NCBI GenBank assembly: GCA_902826305.1
Contig: CADEEH010000039.1
Span: forward strand, 1 to 37,455
DNA from: an uncultured Burkholderiales bacterium
Lineage (GTDB): Bacteria; Pseudomonadota; Gammaproteobacteria; Burkholderiales; Burkholderiaceae_E
DNA: 37,455 nucleotides
Direction of reading: 5' to 3'
The notes below the pieces were generated by a model that saw only the letters and a list, made by a program, of their open reading frames with translations, did no database searches and was not told where the DNA came from. The translations under genes and the position numbers were made by a program. This document shows, one piece after another, positions 15,835 through 26,000 of this stretch (its first letter is position 1; each line of letters opens with the position of its first letter).

Positions 15835-17243
15835 CAGCCGGTCCACTCGCGCAGCGCGGCCAGCGGCCGGCGGAACAGGTAGTAGCCGAGCGGCGCGCGT
15901 TCGCCGTACAACTTCGCCGTGCCCTTCAGGCCGATCCGTGCCAGCCGCAACTGTTCCTCGGTGGGAGCGTCGAAGCGGGCGCGCAGGCGATAGGCACTGA
16001 TGCCGTCCGGTGAGTTCGCGGCCTGGTAACTGGTCTGCGACAACGTTGCCGCGAGCGGTTCGAGCGGGGCGACCTGCAGGTACAGCCGGACCTGGGCACC
16101 GGTCTCGATGTTGATCGCATCGGACACCGGCAACCAGATCAGCACTCCCGGCTGCGCCGGATCGGCCAGCAGCGCGACCCGTTCGCCGGTGACCACCGGC
16201 TTGCCCTGCCAGTCGTTGATGTCGCCGAACACGACCACACCGGCGCCGGGTGAACGCACTTCGATCCGCTTGAGCAGATCATCGACATAGGCGAGTTCGG
16301 CCTGCCGCTCGGCGACCTTGCCATTGAGCGAGGCGAGTTCGGCGCGGCTGGCCTCGTTGTCGAACGACTTCTGCTGCGCGGCCAGCGCGTCGGCGCGGGC
16401 GACCTGCAACTGCTTGCCCGCGACCTGGCGCCGGTTGCGCAGCGTCGTGTCGTCGAGCGTGAACAGCAGCTGACCCGCCTGCACCGCCTGGTTCGGCTGG
16501 ACGTGGAATTCCTTGATCACCCCGTCCATCGGCGCGGCGATCGCCAGCGCGTCGAGCCCGATCACCTCGGCCGGCGCCAGCACCGACAGGCGCACCGGCA
16601 GCGCCAGCGCGGCCAGCGCGGCGAGCAGCAGGATCGGAGCGATCCAGCGCCGCAGACCACCGAGGTGATGGCGACGTCGCGGCGCGAGCGCGGCCCAGGC
16701 GTGACCGTACGCCCCCATCAGTCGCAGCAGAAGTTCCTGCCGCGGATCCTCCGGCGCGTCGTCGCAGGCGAACGCCAGCAGGGCGACCCGCTCGCCGGTC
16801 GGCGACAACACCGGCTCGACCAGCAGCAGCGACGGCATCCATTCGCGCCAGCCTTCGGCCAGCGCTTCCGGCAGATCGTCGACGGTGACAAATTCCGGTT
16901 CGTCACGCACCCGTTCCTCGAGGATGCGACCCGTCCGCTTCAGCCAGACGGTGAAGGGTGAATCCTCGGCGAGCTGCGCCAGGCCCGAGACGGCCATCAG
17001 CCGCACCCGACCGGTGTCGCAGCGCCAGAGAAACGCCTGCCGGAAGCCGGCGAGCTGCCAGCTCTCGTTGACCATCGAGAAACTGAGCTCGGGCAACGTC
17101 TTCGCGGCCCGGGCGCGTTCCTCGAGGAATGCGTAGACCGCGATCAGCGGCATGGCAGCCGCGTTCGGCGGCGAGGCGGCCGCGTTCGGCGCGCCCGCGG
17201 CGGACGCCGGGCGGGCCTGCGACGGACGATCGGCGCGGGTCAT
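15831..17243 (-). CDS. HlyD-family membrane fusion protein with GAF-like N-terminal domain
   Basis: This 470-aa protein is anchored by one membrane helix (about 198-218; PILLLAALAALALPV). The cytoplasmic part (about 35-185) has the size and pattern of a GAF-like domain (LEERARAAKTLPELSFSMVNE, then FLWRCDTGRVRLMAVSG and LLLVEPVLSPTGERVALLAF). The periplasmic part is HlyD-like: a lipoyl half-motif (APMDGVIKEFHVQPNQAVQAGQ), a coiled-coil hairpin (about 255-315), the second lipoyl half (VRSPGAGVVVFGD) and a barrel domain. A cytoplasmic sensor-like domain on an adaptor is uncommon for type I secretion adaptors. The ATG at 17243 is chosen; a GTG three codons upstream is possible. It lies between the small adaptor (64-bp gap) and the M50 gene (4-bp overlap), so co-transcription is likely. 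Confidence 0.85.
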   Translation of the reverse strand: MTRADRPSQARPASAAGAPNAAASPPNAAAMPLIAVYAFLEERARAAKTLPELSFSMVNESWQLAGFRQAFLWRCDTGRVRLMAVSGLAQLAEDSPFTVWLKRTGRILEERVRDEPEFVTVDDLPEALAEGWREWMPSLLLVEPVLSPTGERVALLAFACDDAPEDPRQELLLRLMGAYGHAWAALAPRRRHHLGGLRRWIAPILLLAALAALALPVRLSVLAPAEVIGLDALAIAAPMDGVIKEFHVQPNQAVQAGQLLFTLDDTTLRNRRQVAGKQLQVARADALAAQQKSFDNEASRAELASLNGKVAERQAELAYVDDLLKRIEVRSPGAGVVVFGDINDWQGKPVVTGERVALLADPAQPGVLIWLPVSDAINIETGAQVRLYLQVAPLEPLAATLSQTSYQAANSPDGISAYRLRARFDAPTEEQLRLARIGLKGTAKLYGERAPLGYYLFRRPLAALREWTGW

Positions 17244-17307
17244 CGAAGTCACTTCGCGATACCGGTCAGTGATTCAAGCGGCCGGCGACCACGCGCCGGG
17301 CCCACGG

Positions 17308-18069
17308 TCATTTCATCGGCCTGGCGAAGCGGGCGTTGCCGCTCATCCCGGCGAGCAGATCGGCATGGCTGCCATCGACGCGACCTTCGATCTCGATCGA
17401 CTGGCTGACCGCATCGACGCGGCCGTTGATCGCCCGCACCGACGCACGATAGGACTTTCCGGTCTCGTCGACCAGGATCTCGAACGGCGTGCCGACCTTC
17501 AGCCAGGCCAGCCACTTCGAGGGCGCGTTCAGGCGGACCTTCAGCGGCCCGGTGGAGACGATGTCCATCACCGGCTGGCCGACGTTGATCCCCTGGAACT
17601 CCTTGACGTGGAGCTTGACGATCCGCCCGGCGAACGGCGCAGCGATCCGGCACAACCGCACCTGGGTCCGGCCGAGTTCGATCGCCGCCTTGGCCTTGGC
17701 GGCCGCGGCGGCGGCCATCGAGACCTCGACCTCGCCGGCGGCCTGCAGGCCCTGCAGCCGCAGCTTGGCCTCGTGATTCTCACGTGCCGAGTTGAACTCG
17801 GCCTCGGCCATCCGCACCTTGGCCTCGTTCTCCGAACAGTCCATGCTGACCAGCGGCGCACCCTGCTTGAACGCGGCGCCGAGTTCACCGCCGAGGCGAT
17901 CGATCCGCCCGACCATCTGCGACACCAGCGTGGTCTCGCGCTCCGGCGCCAGCAGCACCCGGATCGCGGCCGGGGACGTCTCGTCGGCCGCCGGTGCCTG
18001 CGTCTGCGCGCAGGCGACGTTCGTCCCGAGCGCGCCGGCGATCACCAGCGCGGCGACGGCGATCCTCAT
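17308..18069 (-). CDS. Short periplasmic adaptor (HlyD/RND membrane-fusion-protein type)
   Basis: This is a 253-aa exported protein. An N-terminal signal peptide probably ends near ACA/QTQ (about residue 22). A first lipoyl half-motif (VSQMVGRIDRLGGELGAAFKQGAPL) is followed by a helical hairpin (about 80-140, Ala/Lys/Glu-rich) and the second half (CRIAAPFAGRIVKLHVKEFQGINVGQP). A beta-barrel region ends at about 250. It is shorter than typical RND adaptors (350-400 aa), with a short hairpin and no membrane-proximal C-terminal extension. It overlaps the stop of the TolC-like gene by 4 bp (ATGA), which supports translational coupling. In known systems such adaptors join an inner-membrane component to a TolC channel. 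The partner here is probably one of the two HlyD-containing membrane proteins. Confidence 0.88.
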   Translation of the reverse strand: MRIAVAALVIAGALGTNVACAQTQAPAADETSPAAIRVLLAPERETTLVSQMVGRIDRLGGELGAAFKQGAPLVSMDCSENEAKVRMAEAEFNSARENHEAKLRLQGLQAAGEVEVSMAAAAAAKAKAAIELGRTQVRLCRIAAPFAGRIVKLHVKEFQGINVGQPVMDIVSTGPLKVRLNAPSKWLAWLKVGTPFEILVDETGKSYRASVRAINGRVDAVSQSIEIEGRVDGSHADLLAGMSGNARFARPMK

Positions 18070-19952
18070 CGGTTGGCCTGCGCGACGTTGCTCATCCCGT
18101 CCTCGAGCCAGTCGGTGACCGCGGTTGCATGCGAATCGATCGCCGACTGCGACAACGCGTTCAGTGCGGTCGCGCTCAGGTCGTGTGGCAGCACACTCGA
18201 GTAGCCGACGCTGCCGGCCGATGTCGCGTTCGGCCGCATCAGCGTCATCCGCCAGTTCGCGCGCCGGGTGCCGTTGACCGGCGATTCGGTGTCGACATGG
18301 ACGACCACGGACCAGCCGCCGTCGCGATCGACGACATCGACATCGTAGCGCTTGAGCGCCGTGCCCATGCCCTCGGCAACCGCCGCACGCAGCGCCGGAT
18401 CGGCGAGACCTTCGACGACCAGCCGGACCGGCGGCAGTTCGGCCTTCGGCTTGGCGGCCGAGTCGAACGTGACCTTCTGCCAGGCGGCCAGCGACGATTC
18501 GATCGACTTCGCCAGCGTCGGGATGTCGGCCTGCGGATCGACCGCCGCCACATCGAGCCCGATCGAGTTGTACAGACGGCCCCAGGCCGCCTGGGCGTTC
18601 GAGTACGCGATCGAACGCTGGTACTGCGACAACACGGCGCGAGCCTCGGTGCGGATCACCTCGAGCTCCGAGTCGACGCGCGAGGTGGCCGACGCCTTCG
18701 CGAAGTTGGCCAGCCGCTGGTCGACGTTGGCGCTGTCGTTGACGGCGTCGAGTTCGTCGCGCGACAGGCCGTAACGCAGGCTCGCCACCCGAACCTGGGT
18801 CAGCACCGCCATCGCCTGCGCCATCCGGCGCGTGTCGTCGACGGTGGCCTGCGCCTCGCCGGCGCGCTTGATGGTCGGGATCGACGCCAGGCGGAACAGG
18901 CTCATCGACAGGCGCAGGCCGCCCTCGGTCCAGCTGTTGTTGACCAGGAACTTGTTCGAGTCGTACTGCTGCGACAGGTCGAACGACAGGCCGGGCAGCG
19001 CGGTGGTGATCGCCCGCCGCGTGTCGTTGCCGGTGATCCGGCGCTTGTAGTCCTCTTCACGCAGTTCGGGACGCTGGGCCAGCGCGAGTTCCTCGAGCTG
19101 CGTGATGTTGGTCGGTGCGGCCGGCAGCGTGTCCTCGGCGGTCTCGGCGAGTGTGAACGACGTGCCCGGGGGCACGTTCATCAGCGCCGCGAGTTCGGCC
19201 TTGGCCAGTTCGAGATCCTGGCGCCGCGACTGCAGCAGCACCACCGCGTCGAGCAGCGCACGCTGGTACGCGAGCGCCTGCGCCTGCGGCAGCAGGCCCT
19301 GCTGCTCGATCTGGCGCGCGCGGGCGAGCGCGGTCTTCGTGCGGACCATCAGCTCGTCGACCTTGCCGACCAGCCGCTGCGCACCGAGCGCACGCCAGTA
19401 GGCGTTGCGGGTGTCCTGCATCAGGTTCTGCAGCACCTTGCGCTTGCGCTCCTCGGCGACCAGCGTCTGGTCCGCGGCCATCTTCGCGCGGTAATACGAG
19501 GTGCCGAAGTCGAGGATGTTCCACGACAGCTCGGCGCTGGCGATGCGCCGGTTGCGCTCCAGCGTCGTCGACGACGGCACGCCGGCACTGTTGACGTAGG
19601 CGAGTTCGTTGCTGCGGCTGACGTAGCCGGCATTGACCAGCATGCGCGGGAACATGTCCCAGTGCGACAGGTCGAGCTGGCCCTGCGCGAGCGCACTTTC
19701 CATCAGCTTGAGCCGGTTGTCGAGGTTGTACTTGACCGCACGCGCGGCCGCCTCGGGGAACGACACCGGTCCCTTGAGCGCCTCCTGGTCGGCGAACATC
19801 TTCTGCCGGTCCTCGACCACGCGTTTGGCGATGTCCTGCTCGGTGGCCGGCATCGGCATGATCGCGCACCCGGAAAACGCCAGCGTGCACAAGGCGGCGG
19901 CGACCGCGGCCGGAAGGCGCCGTTGCGCCGGAACCTGGATGGTGTCGTTCAT
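18066..19952 (-). CDS. TolC-family outer-membrane channel protein with C-terminal extension
   Basis: This 628-aa outer-membrane protein has a signal peptide ending in a probable lipobox (FSGC, Cys29). The body (about 60-500) has two long helical halves of the outer-membrane efflux protein fold: AVKYNLDNRLKLMESALAQ, a SNAG-like first half ending near NVPPGTSF, and a second half with ALAQRPELREEDYKRRI and ALPGLSFDLSQQYDSNKF. The last roughly 125 residues (after a KPKAELPPVRLVVEG stretch) look like a separate small alpha/beta domain with VDVVDRDGGWSVVVHVDTES. This part is not in standard TolC and is unrecognised. The ATG at 19952 begins a normal leader. It follows the large-protein gene by 58 bp and overlaps the next adaptor gene by 4 bp. 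Its role is probably the outer-membrane exit channel of this cluster. Confidence 0.9.
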   Translation of the reverse strand: MNDTIQVPAQRRLPAAVAAALCTLAFSGCAIMPMPATEQDIAKRVVEDRQKMFADQEALKGPVSFPEAAARAVKYNLDNRLKLMESALAQGQLDLSHWDMFPRMLVNAGYVSRSNELAYVNSAGVPSSTTLERNRRIASAELSWNILDFGTSYYRAKMAADQTLVAEERKRKVLQNLMQDTRNAYWRALGAQRLVGKVDELMVRTKTALARARQIEQQGLLPQAQALAYQRALLDAVVLLQSRRQDLELAKAELAALMNVPPGTSFTLAETAEDTLPAAPTNITQLEELALAQRPELREEDYKRRITGNDTRRAITTALPGLSFDLSQQYDSNKFLVNNSWTEGGLRLSMSLFRLASIPTIKRAGEAQATVDDTRRMAQAMAVLTQVRVASLRYGLSRDELDAVNDSANVDQRLANFAKASATSRVDSELEVIRTEARAVLSQYQRSIAYSNAQAAWGRLYNSIGLDVAAVDPQADIPTLAKSIESSLAAWQKVTFDSAAKPKAELPPVRLVVEGLADPALRAAVAEGMGTALKRYDVDVVDRDGGWSVVVHVDTESPVNGTRRANWRMTLMRPNATSAGSVGYSSVLPHDLSATALNALSQSAIDSHATAVTDWLEDGMSNVAQANR

Positions 19953-20010
19953 CGTACTTCCCCTGACTCGATTCTAAGGACTCTGGTTGTTCGATCCGGC
20001 GCGAGGCCGG

Positions 20011-23000
20011 TCAGCATTGCGGCCCGGTGGGCTTCGGTCGCGCCTTGAGCGGCGGCTTGAAGCGTTTGCCCGCGGCGTTGACCTGCTCCGAGAATGTCTT
20101 CGGCTTGTCGCCCAGCGGTTCGGCGAAGATGCTGCGCTTGACCGCCTTCGGTTTCGGCTTCGGCAGCGGCTTGCCGTCGGGGCCGCACTCGTCGGTGCGA
20201 CCCGCGGTGGTCGTCGGCGCGGCCGGCTTCATCACAAGCGTCGCGTCGGCGGCCGAGGGCTGGCGGGTGTCGATCGGCGCGATCGCACTCGGCAATCCGG
20301 TGAACGGATCGAAATCGTCGCGCACGCCGGACCCGGCGACCCGGGCATCGTGATGCACCCGCTGCGCCCGCGACTCGGCCACCGCCGGCAGCACGATCGT
20401 GCCCGGGGCGAAATCGGTCCGGTTCTCGCTGCCCGAGGTGAACAGCGGCTGGCCCGGCAGGGTGTTGCGTGTCGCACCCGGCGGGTCGCGCGGCACCGGC
20501 GTGGCGTCGACCACCGGCGGCACCAGCGTCGGTGCCGGTGCGAAGCCGTTCGGCCCCTGGCCACCACCGGAAGGACGCACGTTGATGTGGATCGCCCCCG
20601 GCGCGGTGCCGCCGTGTCCGTCGTCGACGGTGAACCGCATCGAGCCCACCGGCACCAGGCCGTCGGGCCGCGGTTGTCCCGGCGGGTTCGGCTGCGGCAC
20701 GAACGACAGGTTCTGCAGATCGGTGATCGTCAGGCGCTCGCCGACCTGCACCGGGGTGCCGTCGGGACGGAAGAACCGGCCGCCGCTGAGTTCGGGCACG
20801 CTGTCGACCCGGATCGTCAGCGTGTCGGCGGGCACGTCCGGGTCGGTCGGCGGCGGCACGCCGGTGATGCGTGCATCCGGTGTGCCGAGGCGCGCGGTGC
20901 CGTCGATCGTGCGCGTCTCCTCCGGAGCCGTCGGCGGATCGTTGACCGGATCGATCAGGATCGTGAACGAGTTGGGCACCGGATCGAAGACACCGAACGA
21001 ATCGCGGACCGAATAGGTGAACCGCGGCGCGGCCGGCAGGTTGGACGAGTTCGCGTCCTGCGCCGGCACGTAGCGCAGCCCGCCGAGCCGCGCAACCGGA
21101 ATCGTCTGCCCGGATGTGACCGGCTGGCCGTCGAGCAACAGTTGTCCCGACGCCGGCACGGTGTCGATCCGGATCGCGGTCAACGCGTCGCCGACATCGG
21201 GATCGGTGAAACCGAACACCGTCGATGCGTTGCCACCCGACGGAACGAATTGCAGTGCGTTGTTCAGATCGTCTCGCCCCTGGTCCTCGTTGATCCGGAA
21301 GACTCGGTCGATGCCGTCGGGTGGCTCGTTGGCTCCCGTGATCGTGATCGTCAGCGTGGTCGTCGCGGTGCCACCCTGGCCGTCGGAGACAGTGTACGTG
21401 AAGACGTCGTCGATCGAGCCGCCCGCGGCCAGCGCGATCACGGCCGGATCATTGCGATCGACCTGGTAGGCATACGATCCGTCGGGCTGGATCGTCACCG
21501 TGCCGTAGGTGCCCGCGAGCGGCGTGCCGACGTCGCCGGCCGCCGGCGATCCGGTGTCGCCCGGATCGACACCGATCACTGTCAAGGTGTCCGACGGCGA
21601 GGGTTGCGAATCGATGTCGCTGTCGACCTGGTCGGTCGGCGCGCCGGCGGCGATCACGTTGCCGCTGGCCGGTGTGACCGAGGTCGCGGTGGTCGAGTTC
21701 GCGTCGGGCATCGCGACCGGTGCATCGTTCGCACCGACGATGCGGATCGTCAACGTGGTGGTCGCGGTGTTGCCGCTGAAGTCGGCACGATCGTTGATCG
21801 AATAGGTGAAGACGTCGTCGACGGTCTGGCCCGCACGCACCTGCTGCGCGGCCGGACCCGGCGTGTAGCTGTAGCTGCCGTCCGCCTGCATCACCAGCGA
21901 TCCGTATTGCCCGGTGATGGTCGAGGTGACGCCGCCGGTGATCACACCGGCCGCGCTGCCGGCGGTCACGCCCTGCACGGTGATCGGATCACTCTCGATG
22001 TCGACGTCGGCCTGCTCGGCCTGCGGTGCGGTGGTGTTCGGCGCGGTGACCGCGTTGCCGCTGACCGGTGTGATCGCGAGCGGATTGGGCTCGGGGATCT
22101 CACGCAGGTCCGGGTTCGCGGTCAGGCTGTCGTTGACCGGATTGACGGTGATCGGGACGGCCACCGTCGCGCTCAGGTTGTCGCCGCCGGTCACGCCGGT
22201 GGCGGCCAACGTGCCGGCCTCGAACGGTACCAGGTCACCATCGGCATCACCGCCGTTGCCGCGATCGTCGATGCGGACCGACAGCGTCGTGCTGCCGAAC
22301 CCGTTGGCCGACGGATCGAAGCGCAGCGAGGCGAGCGTCGTGTTGATGTCGGCGATCGTCCCGGTGATCTGCACACGGGTCGTGCCATTGCCGGTGACGG
22401 TGGCCGCGCCGCTGGCGGTCGCGGCCAGCGTGCCGGTCACGGTGACCGGCCCGCCGAGTGGTGGCAACGACACGGTGGCGACGTTGGTCGCCGACGCGCC
22501 GGCATCGACGTCGCCGACGGTGATCAGGCCGGCCTCGCCGGCGGCGCTGCCACCGTTGAAGCGCAGCGGGTTGTCCTCGTCGACGCTGGCGGCGCCCGGC
22601 GCCGATGCGGTCGGTGTGTCGTTGGTGCGCACGTAGCCGAAGTCCTGGTTCGTGCGTGTGCCCGCGTCGGGCAGGGTCAGCGAGATGCGACCGTCGACCT
22701 GTGCCGGACCGGCTCCACCGCCGGCGTCGTAGCGGATCACGACCGGACCGCTGGTCGCGTCGTTGACCGAGGTCGGTGAATCGATCCGGTAGCTGCCTTC
22801 GGCCAGGCCGGTGAACACGTACTGGCCGGCACTGGCACCCGAGCCGGTCGTCGTCGTGTAGATGCGATCGTCGGCGGTGCCGAAGGTGTTGTCGATGCCG
22901 GCCCAGGTCAACTGCACGTTGACCGCGGCCAGCCGGTTCTCGCCGACCTCGATGACGTTGTCCGGTGCAACTTCCGAGTCGTCCCACAACGTGCCGGTGA

Positions 23001-26000
23001 TCATGCCCAGGCCGGCCGGGTCGCGATCGACGTAGTTGTCGAGTGCGGCCGCGTCGGCCCCCGGGCCGTTGCTCGAGTCGCGCTCGGCACCGGCGGGTGT
23101 GGTCGAGACCGCCAACGGTGTCGCGCCGTCCATCACGGTCAGCGTGGTACCGGCGGTGGTCAGGCTGGTGTAGGTGACCTCGGCATCACGCGCCGGGATC
23201 GCGGCGATCGGTCCCGCCAGCGTGGCGGTGTAGCGGATCGTCACACTCGCGGCGGGTGCCAGGTCGCCGATCGCGATGTCGACGCCGTTTGCGGTGGTGT
23301 TGTTGACCGCCCCGCCGGGCAGGCCGCTGACACCGGCCGCGCCGTTGAAAGTCAGTCCCGCGAGCCCGGTGAAGTCGTCGGTCAGCCGCACGTCCCGCGC
23401 GACCGAATCGCCGTCGTTGCTGAAGGTGACCTCGAACGTGACCAGGCCGGAGCCCGGATCGACGTCGATCACTCGCTTGGCCAGGTCGACGATCGCCGGC
23501 TCGACGACATCGACGGTGTCGGTATCCGAGGTGCCGCGGTCGCTGCCGCCGCTGCGGAACACGTAGTTCACCGGCAGGCTCGTCGCGGGCGCCGCGAGCG
23601 CCCCGGTCGAGTTGTCGATCGACTGGTTGCCGGTCACGTCGTCGACGACGCCGTTGAACTCGATGACGATGAACTCGCCGTCGGCATCGGTGTTGGTGTT
23701 GACCAGATCACCCAGCACGAAGCGCACGTCGGTGCCGGCGACGAATGCGCCGCCGCCGACCGCCTGGATCGCGGAACCGGGCAGCAGTGCGGTCGGAAGC
23801 ACCGAGGCGACGTCGGCCGCGGTGGCCGGTGTACCGGCACCCGGTTCCGGCTGGTCGATGCCGGCCAGGCTGTCGAGTGTGGACGAATCGAGTGCATCAC
23901 CGTCGGCGACGAAGGCGATCGCCGCCGAGTTGTCGTCCAGGAAACGGATGCCCGCGGGCAGCGCGACGACGATCTCGGCACCCGCCGCGTTCACCTCGGG
24001 CACACGGACCACCATCCGATAACGGACGATCTCGCCGATCGCCCCGTCGATGGTCTCGGCGAGCTGCGGTTGGGCCGGATTGCCGCCGTCGGCGGTGGTG
24101 CCCGCTTCCGACGTGGTGACGATGGTCAGCACCGGGGCGACCGGTGTCACCGCGACCGAGGCCGATGCCGCAGCGGCGTAGTCGTTCAGCGCGCCGCCGA
24201 CGCCGTCGGCGCCGGTGCGTTCCGCATCACCCGCGGCGGTCAGCGGCGACAGGTCGTTGTTCGCGGTCCCGGGCAACGACGACCAGACCAGGTTCGCCGG
24301 CACGTTGTACGCACCGCCGAGGGTCGCGCTGGTCACCTGCGCCTGGAACGTGAAGGTCGAGCTCTGACCCGGGTCCAGCGACGCGTAGTTGGCGAGGATG
24401 CCCGTGCCGTTGATCTCCGCCCCGGCGGATTCGATCGTGTCCGGCACGACGCCGGCGGTCTGTGTCAGCGATCCGGGCACGTAGGTGAGGCCGGCGGGCA
24501 GCACGATGTCGGCGAGGTCGACGTCATGGGCACGCAATCCGCCGCCGCCGTTGGCGACCTGCAGCGTGAAGGTGACCAGGTCGCCGATGTCCGCCGAGGC
24601 CGTCGACGGCGTGATCGACACCGTCAGCTGCGGCTCGACGACGGTGACGTTCGGTGCACTGACCGTCCGCGACGAATCGGTCGAGGTGGTCACCGCCGAG
24701 TTGTTGAGCAGCGTGGCCGGCGCCGACTGGTTGCCGGTGATGTCGCGGACGACTACCGTGTAGACCACCTCGACGCTCTCGGCGGTGGCATTGGTGTTGC
24801 CCGCGATGTTGGTGACGTTGCCGAAGTCCAGCGTCATCCGGTTGGCGGCGCCACCCGAACTCGTGATCACCGCCGCCGAGGTCGCCGGCAGGCCGGCCGA
24901 GAACGTCAGGTTGCCGCCGGACAGGTCGGTGATCGAATCGACGCTGACGAAGCTCATCCCCGCATCGAGGGTGTCGACCAGGCGCAAGCTGCCCGCGCCG
25001 CCTTCGGGCACGTTGATCGTGACCCGGTACTGGACCAGTTCACCGATCACCACGTTGTTGCCGGCGGTGAAGGCCTGGTCGGTGCCGACGATCACCTTGG
25101 TCGCGCCGAGTTCGGCGACATTGACCGAGGCTTCCTCGGTCGGGTTGTCGCTGGTGGTGAGGACGTTGCCGTCGAGATCGGCATAGTCGCCGCCACCTTC
25201 GGAACCGGTGTAGCTGACCAGCGTCGCGCTCGAGGTGTATTCGCGGCCGACTTCGACACCGGCCGGGATGTTGACGTCGTAGGTGACGACGATGATGTTG
25301 CTGCCGTCGGTGATCGCGGTGCCGCCCGCATCGCGACCGGCGCCGAGCCCACCCTGGTCGTCGCTGACACCGGCGCCGCCGGTGTCGTCGACCAGTTGCA
25401 CGCCACCGGCCGGATCGAACAGCGCGGCGCGCAGCCCGGTCGCATCGCTGATCGCCGCGCCGGCGGCGGTCCGCAGGTCGGCGAACGCCACCACGGTGCC
25501 GTCGCCGCGCCGGATCTGGATGTTGCCGACGTCGTTGATCGTCACCCCTTCGGCGGCGAACGGGATCGTGTCGCGGAACACCACGTCGAACGCGCCGCGC
25601 GACGACGAGCCGGTGTTCTCGACGACGACCGCGAAGCGGACCGCGTCGCCGCGATCGGCACCGAGCAGGTCCGTGTCGACGCTCGGCCGATTGCTGCTGG
25701 TGACGGTGGTGAACGGCGCCGTGCCGCTGCCGGCCGCGGCGGTGAACACCGCGTTCGGGTTGCCGGCGGTGCTGGTGTCGTCGAGTTCGAACGTGCGCGC
25801 GAAGGTCGGCGTCGGCGCCGCCGGCACGTCGTCCTGGATCGCGGTCTTCCAGATGCTGACCACCGGCGCGGTGATCTGCAGCTGATCGATCGCCTGCGTC
25901 GTGCCCTGCACGCCGGTGGTGTTGTTGCCGGCCGATTGCGACTGCGCGGTCAGGTAGAGCCGATCGGCGAACGGCTCGTCGGTGGCGCGGATCGTGAAGT

